Positions 20,448 to 30,905 of a stretch of DNA of 64,000 bases are shown in pieces. Where the stretch lies: assembly GCA_022606425.2 (NCBI GenBank), contig JAHDVF020001330.1:62001-126000 (forward strand). Direction: 5' to 3'. Under the pieces are notes generated by a model that was given only the letters and a program-made list of their open reading frames with translations, did no database searches and was not told where the DNA came from. Both the position numbers and the translations under genes were made by a program. The first letter of the stretch is position 1; each line of letters starts with the position of its first letter. Source of the DNA: Lepidostoma basale. Lineage: Eukaryota > Arthropoda > Insecta > Trichoptera > Lepidostomatidae.

Positions 20448-20535
20448 AACCATCATGCCGTTTCTCCAGAGAGCATAGACTGCCATACAGATCTGACCTG
20501 GCATACCTCTTGAGCTTTCTCTACATTCATATCAA
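20448..20535 (-). mobile_element. LINE-A 3' fragment
   Basis: ACCATCATGCCGTTTCTCC, CTGACCTGGCATACCTCTTG and CTTTCTCTACATTCATA match the reverse complement of the LINE-A end. The tail itself is missing. Confidence 0.65.
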
Positions 20536-20597
20536 ATCAAATCTGTCAAAACTGATTATATTTGTAAACAATTTTATAATATTTTAAATATCTCTAT

Positions 20598-20643
20598 AAT
20601 ATCACTGAGGAAGGACCGGGTTGTCCGAAACATGCCTGATATT
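20598..20643 (+). ncRNA. Hammerhead-like motif with perfect helix I
   Basis: AATATCA (20598-20604) pairs exactly with TGATATT (20637-20643). Between them: CTGAGGA (20605-20611), one extra A, GGAC (20613-20616), loop CGGGTT, GTCC (20623-20626), GAAA (20627-20630), C-AT-G, then CC. Helix I begins at exactly the positions a type I hammerhead requires. The triplet is GCC where GUC-type is needed, so cleavage would be lost; ACATG(C) looks like a decayed ACATGT palindrome. Confidence 0.45.
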
Positions 20644-20817
20644 TAATTTTTATTTTTTTAAAGTTAGTGTTGTATACAAAGTATACTCGTATAAAAAAGA
20701 AAAAGAAAACATATAAAACATCTACAACACAAAGTATGGCATACATAGAAGAAATAGAAGAAACAAATCAAATAAGTTTATTAATTCAACATGACATTAC
20801 AAACAACATATACATTT

Positions 20818-21000
20818 AAGGTGGTGGTCTAGGGGATAGAACGCTTGGCTCCTGATTTAGGGGACATGGGTCCAAGCCTGGACCCGACCAGATTCCTTCT
20901 TCATAATAATGAGCTATTTTCTGCTCACATTGAAGATTGTAAAATAAATTCTAATATCATTGATTTAAATCCTTGGTATTAGTCTTTTAAAAAAATATAA
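20818..21000 (+). mobile_element. SINE-S1 with tRNA-like head
   Basis: GGTGGTCTAGGGGATAGAAC is A-box-like; ATGGGTCCAAGCCTGGACCC is a B-box-like block. The body (CCTTCTTCATAATAATGAGC, CATTGAAGATTGTAAAATA, TTAAATCCTTGGTATTAG) is repeated in inverse orientation at 44605-44806, so the family is confirmed by two copies. Confidence 0.8.
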
Positions 21001-21089
21001 AAAAGGCAGGGCAACATATACATTTAATTGAGTACAGGTAAAATATTACATATGTATTATACTATATTTATCTTCTGAACGTACTAATA

Positions 21090-21125
21090 TGCAACACGTC
21101 GATCTCCGAGGATACCTGGTTCAGC
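21090..21125 (-). mobile_element. Jockey-like LINE scrap
   Basis: ACACGTCGATCTCCGAGG and GGTTCAGCAG match the SEIDVFH / LLN coding stretch of the (GATTT)n-tailed LINE on the minus strand. Very short. Confidence 0.4.
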
Positions 21126-21191
21126 AGAATAAATGATATTTCATACGCCGTAACAAACGCGAATGTGTCTGTATTTTAATAATTTATTAAT

Positions 21192-21351
21192 TTGTCAAAT
21201 AATTTTTCCTCGGTCTTCCTCGGCTTCTTTTTACGCTCACACTGCCTGTTTACAACATTTTAACAATTCTTCCCTCATTCAATCATTCCATATGTCCAAA
21301 CCATCTCAGCGATTTTATTTAAATTTTACTTATGATGCCATCATCACGAAG
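21192..21351 (-). mobile_element. LINE-A, left half of a split copy
   Basis: TTTTTCCTCGGTCTTCCTCG through TTACTTATGATGCCATCAT: reverse complement of the segment from MNKIK to RGRPRKTW. Its continuation is found at 21622, on the far side of the Jockey-like insertion. Confidence 0.75.
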
Positions 21352-21620
21352 GAGAGCAATCAAACTGCTGAACATGATTGCTTCGGAGATCGATGTCTTT
21401 CATATTCGTGAAAGTACGTTCAGAAGACAAATACTCTTGACTTTGGAGAGTATCTTGTTTTCCTAATGTCGAACCATCTCTCATGCGTTCCTGGTATTAT
21501 ATATTTGTTATGTTTACCTGTTCTCAATAGATGTCTTAAACTATAAAATTTGTTTGTAATATCTTTTGAGAAAATAAACTGATTTAATTTGATTTGATTT
21601 GATTTGATTTGATTTGATCT
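21352..21620 (+). mobile_element. Jockey-like LINE 3' end inserted in LINE-A
   Basis: Codes AIKLLNMIASEIDVFHIRES and TFRRQILLTLESILFS before its stop near 21467. The 3' UTR follows (ACCATCTCTCATGCGTTCCT, AATATCTTTTGAGAAAATAA) and it ends in (GATTT)n at 21575-21618. The same end is seen at 50885 and 63514 on the minus strand. Confidence 0.85.
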
Positions 21621-21621
21621 G

Positions 21622-21795
21622 CTTTAAATTTATTCTATATGCTGTCTTTCAGTATTCTATCATGCATAGTTTTTCAATACATTCTTATCAGTAATCTCAT
21701 TTCTACGGTTTTTATCATACTTTCATCCTTATTTTGCCAGCTACAAGCTTTACTTCCATACATGAGGTTTGGCACTAGAACTCCATTATAATTAA
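21622..21795 (-). mobile_element. LINE-A, right half of the split copy
   Basis: CTGCTTTAAATTTATTCTAT continues the LINE-A segment exactly where 21351 breaks off (compare 28170-28215). Runs to GGCACTAGAACTCCATT. 21800-22170 beyond is AT-rich with nothing recognised. Confidence 0.7.
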
Positions 21796-22171
21796 TCGTA
21801 TCAAAATAAGCGTATTAATCGGCAATGATTGTTTCACAGATTAACTTAAAAATTAATTATTGCTTTAAATATATCTTAAGCTATTAAATTAATGAGTATT
21901 CGTAGAATGGAGTTGCTTGAGAACGTGGAAACTCCGCGATAATACATAATGAGCCAGATATTCGATGGAAAATGAAAGTAAGTCTATGTTACACGATAAA
22001 AAAACAATGAATGCAATTTTATGACTATCGCTGAATAAAAAATCCCCTCTACCGTATATGAATACATTAACAGTTTTCCATTACACACACAACGTGTTGG
22101 ATCGGTTTATACAGACGCAAATTTTTCAATTTTTAAATGAACATATTTGTTACATTTTGTTAATGAGATAG

Positions 22172-22705
22172 AATAACTAACTAACTAACTAACTAGCCCG
22201 GGTGTAGACAGTAAGAATGAACCGCCACACTGTTATTTCCTGACATACATCTCTGGATTCCTCGACATTGATACATCAAGTAATGCACGCACGTCGATTT
22301 CTTCGATTCGACTCCTCACGTGACCGACATTCACGTGAGGAGTCGTGGAAACCGAGGAAACGTGTCACGTGATCGTGCCACGTTTTCCTCGGTTTTCCAC
22401 TATTTCTAGTTCCGTTTAATTCGTTAACATATACTTTCTTTACCATTATTCCTTCATTCATTCTTTCCATGTGTTCAAACCATCTTAATGATTCTTTAAT
22501 CATTTACTTCATAACACTTTCATTCGATAATTTATCATACACAGATTTTCCACATATTCGTCTGTAAAATCTGTGTAAGATAAAGAGATCTAATTTCCAC
22601 TGCATTTATTGTACTTTCATTCTTATTTTACCATTTCAATGCTTCACTTCCATACATAAGGGTCGGTACAAAGACACCATTGTGCACTATCATTTTAGCT
22701 TTAGT
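22172..22705 (-). mobile_element. LINE-A C-terminal copy with internal inverted duplication
   Basis: Begins with AACTAACTAACTAACTAG (reverse tail) and extends to ACCATTGTGCACTATC. At 22308-22395 the GACTCCTCACGTGACCGACA segment is mirrored (TTCACGTGAGGAGTC), and the ACCGAGGAAAACGTG phrase appears in both orientations, so a local inversion interrupts the element. Confidence 0.8.
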
Positions 22706-22799
22706 TTGCAAGGACAATATGACATAAAATTCGAAAAATAAGATAAATATATGCAATTTTGCCATTAAATGACAATGGAAAGTTTTGTAAAGATATGTA

Positions 22800-22985
22800 C
22801 TTACTTACTTATACTCGTATATCCGATGTCTTCAATAGGTTGGACTTAGGCTTTCCCCATACTTCTCCATATGCTGTGCCTTCCGCATCCAGTCACCATC
22901 ATTTCTTCTTATTCATCAGACTATCGTGTTGAGGGTCTCCCTTTGCTTCTTATATAAGGTTTTCAGGGGTGAAGAGATGTATGGC
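22800..22985 (-). mobile_element. LINE-D-like C-terminal fragment
   Basis: On the minus strand it reads DGDWMRKAQHMEKYGES, close to the 'W-R-AQDR-x-WR-x-GEAY' ending of RTE-like LINEs. Plus-strand phrases are ATATCCGATGTCTTCAATAG and CCAGTCACCATCATTTC. Confidence 0.55.
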
Positions 22986-23214
22986 TAGAAATTCAAGTTA
23001 GTAAATTATTATTTAATAAAGATATTGAAATAAATCCTTCAAAATCATGAACAGCAACAAAAATATTCAGGTGATAAATATTTGACTCTTCTGAAAATAT
23101 ACATTTTTACCAAAATGCTACAGATATACATTTAAATCGTCGATTTAACAGAATGCATCGACTCAGGAATACAAGAACAACTACGTCGTCTTACACATCT
23201 TAATGACCCTAAAA

Positions 23215-23305
23215 TGAGCCTCATATTTCATTTTTCTCTCGCCATTGTAGTTGAAGGTTTAGGTCGTCTTTATATTGTCGTCAGGGGCACCGGTTGTTAT
23301 AATTT
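23215..23305. repeat. Dispersed repeat E, copy 1
   Basis: CTCGCCATTGTAGTTGAAGG, TTTAGGTCGTCTTTATATTG and CAGGGGCACCG match 53670-53770 (CTTGCCATTGTGGTGGAAGG and so on). Nature unknown. The surrounding 22990-23455 holds nothing else recognised. Confidence 0.5.
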
Positions 23306-23454
23306 TATCCTTTTCCAAACATATTTTATTTATATGAATATAATTTAAATTTTTAAATAGTAATGTAATCATTAATGCAATAATTGAGACCCTATTGATT
23401 TTGTAAAACTAGTTTCTTGTTGTAATATTAATTTTATAAAATATATTTTTCAGA

Positions 23455-23912
23455 AGCATGGAACTGGCAAAAGAAGGACGAAAGTACAATAAATGCAGTA
23501 GAAATGAGATCTCTTAGACGAATGTGAGAATACTCTGTGTATGATAGAGTGTCGAATGAATATATAAGAAGTGAATGCGGTGCGAATGATGGTGTTATGA
23601 ACAAAATAATGAAAGGATCATTAAGATGGTTTGGACATATGGAAAGAATGAATGAAGAAAGAATGGTAAAAAAATTATATATTAACGATGTAAATGGAAC
23701 CAGAAATAGAGGAAGACCGAGGAAAACGTGGCACGATCAAATAAATCAAATATTGAATGTCGGACACGTGGGAAGTCAGAGAAATCGACGCGCTTGCATG
23801 ACACGATGTATGAATGTTGAGGAATATGTCAGGAAAGAAATGCGTGGCAGTCCATTCTTTCTGCCTTCGGGGAGACGGCGTGATGGTTAGTTAGTTAGTT
23901 AGTTAGTTATAT
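23455..23912 (+). mobile_element. LINE-A C-terminal copy, well preserved
   Basis: From AGCATGGAACTGGCAAAAGA to a long (GTTA)n tail at 23886-23910. The 117-codon frame 23537-23890 holds KGSLRWFGHMERMNEERMVK, RGRPRKTWHDQINQILNVGH and RNRRACMTRCMN. A TGA at 23525 and an 18-base loss near 23826 are the visible lesions. Confidence 0.85.
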
Positions 23913-23989
23913 TTTTTACACTTTGAAAATCTTCATCTTTTAATTTAAATAATCTGTTATTCAAATTTGAACATATTTCTTTGTTTCAG

Positions 23990-24071
23990 GTATGGAAACA
24001 CATTTTTATTTGACGCTGCATTCTGCCATACTAAATCGTCCCAATTTTTTAATGAAAATAATCTCAAATTG
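23990..24071 (+). CDS. Candidate isolated exon
   Basis: Preceded by ATTTCTTTGTTTCAG and followed by GTAAGTTTC, both near-consensus splice sites. Of three frames, one is open as TAT GGA AAC ... (YGNTFLFDAAFCHTKSSQFF) and one begins at an ATG (METHFYLTLHSAILNRP). The 82-bp length is ordinary for an insect exon. I do not recognise the product, and no adjacent exon is visible, so a chance pairing of splice sites remains possible. Confidence 0.3.
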
Positions 24072-24079
24072 GTAAGTTT

Positions 24080-24828
24080 CAAACATTCGTTTAATTTAAG
24101 GCATTTTCAATGTATTGTGAGTATTGTACTTTTATGCATCAAAGCGCTCTCAGTTCCGTTTATCATATCATGATGGGATGTGATATAAACAATTCATGTC
24201 GAGATAAATAACTTAATATTACGAGTGAAATTGTATAATGTAAATTAACCTTAATAGATACACAGCGTTTTAAAAAATTACGTGTTAAAATCTCAATCGG
24301 TTTCCGGTCAAATATTCAATTCTTCAATTTGTTTACATTATTTCACACCTTTACCGCATAATATTTTTTAAAAACTCGGCATCCTGTGATCCTTTCAAAT
24401 AAATTAATAGTTTATTATATTTAACACTTCCAGCATTTTAGTACAAACCATATTTACACTGTATTAAACAGTCCGTTGCCTCCGTGAAGCGTTATTTTAA
24501 TGAAGCGAATTCACATGCGTTTTCTTTGTATCCGTTATAGTTGTTATAATGAATATCTTCTCAATACGTTTACGTTTAACAAGTTTTGTTAATTATTAGG
24601 TTCAAACAACGCTATACATTCATAAATATGATTTAATCATCTTTAGCTGAGTATAACTTTTGTAAAAGAACTAATTAGCCCTTGGATAAAATAATATATT
24701 ACCATATCTAGACGTTAAATTCAAAATAATGTTCTTACTAAGAAAAGCATACTGATATTGTTGTGTCTGAACAGATGTAATAATATACAAATGTATGTTT
24801 TTTTTTACTCTTTGTAGTATGTACCATA
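24080..24828. other. No gene recognised
   Basis: AT-rich unique DNA; 24440-24620 is slightly GC-richer. No frame or repeat supported. Confidence 0.5.
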
Positions 24829-24829
24829 T

Positions 24830-25045
24830 TTTATCGAAGTACTATTTTATTGTCTAACGTGTAAAATTTTTTGTATCATTATCCGATGATGAATGTTATA
24901 TATATTATCATTTCATAATGGCTTCGACAGTCCAAATATGTATAATAATTCACATAAAATATATTAAAACTTCTATAAAACAGACGGTTTAATTCGTATT
25001 ACTTATTTAATATGAAGTTTTTAATCGTTGTTAAAGAAACAATTA
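24830..25045. repeat. FB1 foldback, diverged
   Basis: GATGATGAATG, TCATTTCATAATGGCTTCG and AAACTTCTATAAAACAGACG then ATTCGTATTACTTATTTAAT; the right end is clear, the left eroded. Confidence 0.55.
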
Positions 25046-25124
25046 ATATAGCTATCATTAAAACATAACAAAATAAACGTTTAATTAGGAAGAAAAGAAA
25101 ATTGTTTCATAAAAATAATTATGT

Positions 25125-25295
25125 GAATTATTAATTAATACGAATGAAAACGTCAGACATTTGATAATGCCTTAGAAAGGCGAAACATGTCATCCCCATA
25201 AAATGTAATAAAATTTCTAGAAAACTGACGTTTTCATTCGTATTAATAATTTAATATGGAGTTTTACATCATTGTTAAAGAAACAATAAATAGAT
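25125..25295. repeat. FB1 element with shortened left arm
   Basis: ATTAATTAATACGAATGAAAA leads straight into CAGACATTTGATAATGCC, GAAAGGCGAAACATGTCATC and the complete right arm to GAAACAATAAATAG. Most of the left arm is deleted, leaving the RNA motif and right end intact. Confidence 0.75.
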
Positions 25296-25334
25296 GTGAA
25301 TTTTTTCTCATATTTCGTATTTTGAATTATTTAT

Positions 25335-25690
25335 TCAACTAACCGGAAAGAATGGACCGCCACACTGTTCTGTCCTGACATACTTCTCTCGCTTCTTCTA
25401 CATTCATACATCTTGTCACGCACGCACGTCGATTTCTCCGACTCCTCACGTGACCGACATTCAATATTTTATTGATTTGATCGTGCTACGTTTTCCTCGG
25501 CCTTCCTCTATTTCTAGTTCCGTTCACGTTGTTAACATATACCTTCTTCATCATTCTCTCTTCACTCATTCTTTCCATGTGTCCAAACCATCTTAACGAC
25601 CTTTTAGTTATTTGGTTCTTAACACTTTCATTCGCACAGCATTCACTTCTTAAACATGCATTTGACACTCTATCATATTCTTTATTCGAT
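25335..25690 (-). mobile_element. LINE-A C-terminal fragment
   Basis: Reverse complement from CQDR-W to the CYDRVSN-like start; the minus-strand frame 25668-25486 reads SLRWFGHMERMSEERMMKKV and ends RGRPRKT. The terminal tail is missing. Confidence 0.8.
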
Positions 25691-25739
25691 ATTTGAAATT
25701 TATGCTTACATTGGCTCGAATCTTGTATTCTCTGAAGTA

Positions 25740-26170
25740 TTGTATTAGCCCGGCCTCTATGGCTCCCTCACATGTTGAAAATTTCTTTGAGGCTGGATAT
25801 TGATGGATGGTGAGAACAGCGTTTCTCGGAGGACGGCAAAATAAGGCAGTGAATGAGTGCGATGGTCAAGAACTGTGACAGCGGCACGAAAGGCGAGGTG
25901 CCTAATCAGGCAGAAGTTAGAATTAGCTGGCTATTTCTTTCATTATAAAGCACCATAAAAACCATTAACTACCCACGGCTGTACATATACACGTTTATGG
26001 AAATATTTTTTTACACTCTCACATTTCGATAAGTACTAAAAAATGGCCAAAATGTATCCAAAATAGATTTGTTACGCGAAATTTCAAATGACAGCGTGCC
26101 TACGTACGCCATCTTGTTGCACCTTCATGTGTTAATACAAGTTGCTATTTTTTTATGCAAACATAAACTC
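25740..26170 (+). repeat. Dispersed repeat F, copy 1
   Basis: CGCCATCTTGTTGCACCTTC, ATGTGTTAATACAAGTTGCT, AGCACCATAAA and CTCTCACATTT occur in the same order, inverted, at 43780-44100. The 25800-25930 part (GAACTGTGACAGCGGCAC and GGCAGAAG) has a looser match at 44100-44200. No ORF or terminal repeats identified. Confidence 0.6.
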
Positions 26171-26332
26171 TAAATGTATTATGAAAAATCGTATTAATGG
26201 CGACATTTTATTTATTTTATTAATTCGATTCTATACGGAAATACCGTTAGATGTTTTTGATTATTGATACCACACTATTTATGAAATCAATATTTTAATT
26301 GACAGATATGATTTCAAGTGATAGACTTACCC

Positions 26333-26475
26333 GCTTAAGAAATCAACTCCGGACACCGCCAACCTGAAAGACCGCTTAAGAGATGAAGTGACAGCTGGTC
26401 CTCAACATCCCAGGAGACATGATATCTGTCCCACAGATCGTCAGATCTATTAAAAGAAGAAAAGAAGAATCTTAT
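26333..26475 (+). mobile_element. LINE-B 3' fragment (56-kb subtype)
   Basis: CACCGCCAACCTGAAAGACC, ATGATATCTGTCCCACAGAT and CGTCAGATCTATTAAAAGAA match 56455-56570, ending in AGAAGAAAAGAAG. Confidence 0.75.
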
Positions 26476-26539
26476 AAATATTATTAGAGTCAGAACACAG
26501 AGTTATTATATAATAAATAAGTGTGAAATTATACACGAA

Positions 26540-27020
26540 ATTACTTAAAACTAACTCAACTAACTGCGTTCAACCAGTTGGTACTTATGGTCTTGAAACT
26601 GTAACACTGTCCAAACAAAGTGCCGAGAAACTACGGGTGACCCAAAGAGCCATGGAAAGAGCCATGTTAGGAAAAAGCTTAAGAGACAGAGCCAGAAACG
26701 ATACGGTGAGAGAAAAAACAAAGGTCACTGACATCATCCACCGGGTGGCGACTCTAAAATGGCAATGGGCAGGTCACATAGCTCAGACGAAAAGTGCACA
26801 AGAAGACTGCTGACTTGGAGACCGTGGATGGCAAAGAAAAGTGCAGGGCGACCGCAACTTCGGTGGAAGGATGATCTGAACAGACACGTCGGAATAACCT
26901 GGATTCAGTCTGCACAGGACAGAGTGACATGGAAGCGAATGGATGAGGCCTTTGCCCAGGAGTGGACGGGAATAGACTGTGGAAGAAGAAGAAGAAAAAG
27001 AAGAGGAAGAAGAACTAAAC
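26540..27020 (+). mobile_element. LINE-E C-terminal copy, frameshifted
   Basis: YGLETVTLSKQSAEKLRVTQ, RAMERAMLGKSLRDRARND, KVTDIIHRVATLKWQWAGHI, then a frameshift near 26800, then RPWMAKKSAGRPQLRWKDDL, QSAQDRVTWKRMDEAFAQEW and a GAAGAAGAAG-rich tail. This is the classic C-terminus of widespread RTE-like LINEs. The RT catalytic part is absent. Confidence 0.85.
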
Positions 27021-27024
27021 TAAA

Positions 27025-27835
27025 CAATGTCAAATTAAAAATCTTAATTTAGTGCCCGATTACTACTTTATAAAATTAAAACTGTATTCCCTTAAAGTTG
27101 AAGAAATATACGCTATCATATCATCTTGAATTGCTGGCCAAAACAATTCCTTTGAAGTTCTTAAGCCGAGCCATACTTACCTTTTTTACAATGAACTAAT
27201 AAATTCGTTTGAGGTTAAAGTATCATTTATAAGAACCGTTCCTTAAAATCCTTTTTTCATGACGTAAAAGATATATACTCGTAATACAAAAATCATTATT
27301 GCTCAATTTTAAAATTAAATATGTAACAGTTTTCACTTTAAAAAAAAATCGGCATTCTTGATATGTCGGTTATTTTTTTATTCCAAAAATAATAACGTGT
27401 TCTTAATTCGAAATGACAGAAAAATAATTCGACATTGTTCATAAATGTCGCTGAATCATAGTGGCCAACTTAAAGCTTGCTTGTAAATCTGTCCGCATTT
27501 GTAATGTTGGCATCATAATATTATTAATGTTGATCATTACCAGATTTAGCTAGATTGGTCCAGCATGCCATGGCTGTTGCAGGTCCCACCTGTTGACTCT
27601 CGGTGAAATAATAAGTTACTGCATAACTGCAATAATTATTAATTTCCCAGTGGACTTCTTGAACTTAATCGAACAAAAGTTGTGTTATCGAACATTTTTA
27701 ACGAACATTAATCGAGATGATTTTATTTCAATATTAAATATGTTTCAAAGCTATGATCAAATTATGTAAATGACATGTTTTTAAAAACTTTATAGCGGAT
27801 ACAATAAGTATATAGAAAAGATGTGTTTTTTTATA
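27025..27835. other. No gene recognised
   Basis: AT-rich with one GC-richer unique stretch (27460-27640). No repeat match seen. Confidence 0.5.
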
Positions 27836-27839
27836 GATA

Positions 27840-28718
27840 GGGTGTTTTTTTAGAAGTTAACTAACTAACCATCACGCCATTTCCCCGGAAGGGTAGGCAG
27901 AGAGGATGGATCATCACAATGGCCTGTCCTGGCATACCTCTCGGGCTTCCTCTACATTCATACATCGTACCATGTACGCACGTCGATTATTCCGACTTCG
28001 AATGTGGCCGCCTTTTAGTAATTGATTAATTTGGTCATGCCATGTTTTCCTCGGTCCTCCTCGGCTTCTTTTCCCACTCACGCTGCTTGTGTACAACTTT
28101 TTAACCATTCTACTCTCATCCATTAGTTCCATATGTCCAAACCATCTCAGGGATCCTGTTTTAATTTTATTCATGATGCAGTTATCTGCCTTACATTTCT
28201 TTCTTATTTCATCGTTTGGTATTCTATCTCATTTCTACGGCGTTTATCCTGCTTTCATCCTTCTTTTGCCAGCTCCAAGCTTCACTCAATACATATTCAA
28301 AATGAAAAAAAAAACACATTTAAATAATGTTAATGTCTATGATATTAGCTTTTTTTAATAGATAATTTTATGCCATTATCGTTTAAATATGATTTCGGGC
28401 ATATGCTAGCTCAAATGAAGAGCAATCGTGAACTCCAATTTTCGACAATTGTCGTCTTTGTATCATTCACTAGAGTGTACGTATTATCCACTAGAGTGTA
28501 CGTGGTGCGAAAACGATCCATGGTCTTCCGAATAACTTGCTCGGATGAACGATTATGTCTGCCGTAAAATGGACGTAGTGCACAATAAGTTTGGCATCAG
28601 TCTATTCATGGTAAAATGGCAAAATATGCTGACTGCAAATCAACTGCCAACTGTCAAATCTACAGTCTGTAGAAACAATGCTGCCAGTTTAAAAACCAAA
28701 CCTCTAAAAAAAACACCC
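27840..28718 (-). pseudogene. Tc1/mariner-like remnant split by LINE-A
   Basis: Ends are inverted: GGGTGTTTTTTTAGAAG at 27840 and CTCTAAAAAAAACACCC ending 28718, each flanked by TA (27838-27839, 28719-28720). On the minus strand about 28570-28480 codes YGRHNRSSEQVIRKTMDRFR then TTYTLVDNT, the N-terminal DNA-binding part of a Tc1/mariner-type transposase; a short CACTAGAGTGTACGT duplication lies inside. The catalytic region is deleted. Confidence 0.65.
27856..28290 (-). mobile_element. LINE-A copy inserted in the Tc1-like remnant
   Basis: Tail TTAACTAACTAACC at the left, then the 86-codon minus frame 28174-27914 (GSLRWFGHMELMDESRMVKK, RSRGGPRKTWHDQINQLLKG, RSRNNRRAYMVRCMN), continuing to AGCTCCAAGCTTCACTC. 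Divergent subtype shared with 52165 and 61312. Confidence 0.85.
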
Positions 28719-28719
28719 T

Positions 28720-29832
28720 AAAGATATTTTTTTAAGGAGACAATGAATCACTAAAATAATAATAGCTGTATTTCTATTGACAAATTTGACATTGGAAATA
28801 ATCGGTTATCTTTTTATCGTCTTATACCACAACAATGAGCAATAAAATATAATAGTTTTAGAATCGAAACAGGGATTGGTACCACAAAGTGTTATTTGTA
28901 TACATTGTAGAATAATGTTAGTACAAGATAATGATGGTATCTCAATTTATTTCTTCGATTAAGTATCAGTTTTCGAAAATATGAAAAAAAAAAAAGAAAA
29001 AAAAAAACAAGACACTAATTCAGATAAAAAAAAACTGAATAATTCTTTGCATATTTCTCTAGTCAAATTTTCAATTTTATTTAATTTTATACTAGATTCA
29101 CTGAATAAGGATAAGTTACAAGTAAGGGATAATCTAGATAAATAAGTGATTACAAAATGTGACCGTTTTACTATCATTTTACTAAATATGTAATTCTGTA
29201 AATATTCATACGATTTTTGATTTTTCTATTTAGAAAAAATAAGCTTTTAAACAGCATGTTTTTGAAAAACATTCGAAATAAACGAAATCATTTGTTTATT
29301 GCGGTGGTATTTTTATATTTTATTAAACTTGTGGCTTTAATGATGTTGATTCCCGAAGTGTATAAAAACCAAAATCGCAAAGAAAATTGTTTCATTTGTA
29401 TAAATATAAATATAAATATTGTCCTTGCTTAATTTAGTAAAATCGTACATTTTTAATCGATTTTAAAAATATTTGATTAATCAATGAGTTGTTTGATTGG
29501 GTAAAAACCGGTAGAAGGTTCGTTTGTTCACTAGGTTTATACTATCGCCGAGTGCACCACGCATTTCGGTGTAGGGGGATTGTTTGAACATTCACTATGC
29601 TAATATCCGAACGGTATTACTTCTCTTTGTTGTGGAACATTTTCTCGTGAGATCAGCATCCACCAATACAACCACGCAGCCAATAATACACACACAATGA
29701 GCTGTATTATGTGTATTGTTTGCATAATTGCGAGTCAATACGTTCTTATTTGGCATAAATTATTAAATTGAAAATATTGTTTCGAATATTTTGATCATTT
29801 GTGCGTTTGATTTTTTTGTATGAATGAATTTC
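28720..29832. other. No gene recognised
   Basis: 28980-29035 is A/G-rich low-complexity DNA. 29490-29750 is GC-richer and unique, with a CACACACAATGAG stretch. No supported gene. Confidence 0.5.
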
Positions 29833-29836
29833 TTAA

Positions 29837-30515
29837 GGGGTTATTCCACCCTGACGCTCGAAAAAATAGGCATATTTTTTTTTTGACTCGGGGATTAAAA
29901 ATATTAATTTTTATTTATTTCAACGTATACATATAATAGATTTATAAACAATTTCCAATATTTAATAAAATAATAACAATAAAAATGGCAGAGATGAGTC
30001 GCTCAGTAGGACCCTCTTTTTAAAATCCTTGCTGACGGTGTACATGATTTCTCTATCCAGCATTGTCTGAAAAAAATATAGTATTGCTTATTCAGAAGGG
30101 TCGTAGTGGAAATTTAAAAAAAAAATTGAAAATTGACAGCTGTTTTTAAAAAAAATAGAATTTCCATAAAAATTTTGAGCTTAAAAAATGTATAACTTTT
30201 GAATACGGAACCCAATCGAAAAAATATTACGTCACGTCTTAGCTATTACCCTTTTGAATAAGCAGTATAATATTTTTTTTTTTTCAGACCATGCTGGATG
30301 GATAAATCATGTACCCTGATTTTAAAAAGAGGGTTCCACTGAGCGACTCATATCTCCGCCATTTTTATTGTTATATTTTTTTCAAAATTGGAAATCGTTT
30401 ATAAATCTATTATATGTTTACGTAAAATAAAGAATAATTCATATTTTTAATGGCCGAGTCATAAAATAAGTTTTTTTTATGCCTATTTTTTCGGGCGTCA
30501 GGGTGATGTAACCCT
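29837..30515. mobile_element. TTAA-flanked long inverted-repeat element
   Basis: 679 bp between TTAA at 29833-29836 and at 30516-30519. Ends are GGGGTTATTCCACCCTGACG and the complement of AGGGTTACATCACCCTGACG. The arms stay complementary for roughly 250-300 bases each (CGACTCATCTCTGCCATTTT against its mirror, TATTGCTTATTCA against its mirror). Noncoding. TTAA duplications are typical of piggyBac-type transposition, so a piggyBac-mobilised MITE is plausible. Confidence 0.75.
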
Positions 30516-30634
30516 TTAATATGAATGAATGCCGTTTTCTTGAAATTTTATTGTATTTTAGGGAAATTACTCTTCTTCCTAAGATATTATCAAATATTAC
30601 ACCCGGGAATTATTTAAACAAAGCTATTTGATAA

Positions 30635-30905
30635 ATACATTATGAAAGACAATATGGAAGGATCACTGCGTTAGTTTGGATGCATGGAACGCTTGGGGGA
30701 AGAAATAAAATAAAAAAGATTAAAAAAGTATACTTTAACTATGTGAATAAGGTACAGAGTCTATAAAGACAAAGGGAATCATGGCATGACTAAATAACAT
30801 CATTTTTTAAGCTCGGGTACGTTAGAAGTCAAAAGAGTCGACATGCGTGTATGAATGTTTAGGATGCCAGAGATGTGTGTCAGCTTAGAGTAGTGTGGCA
30901 TCAAT
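30635..30905 (+). mobile_element. LINE-A fragment, heavily mutated
   Basis: ATTATGAAAGACAATATGGA, TTTGGATGCATGGAACGC, GTATACTTTAACTATGTGAA and AGAGTAGTGTGGCAT follow the LINE-A order with many changes. The preceding 30525-30600 holds FB1-like scraps. Confidence 0.65.
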
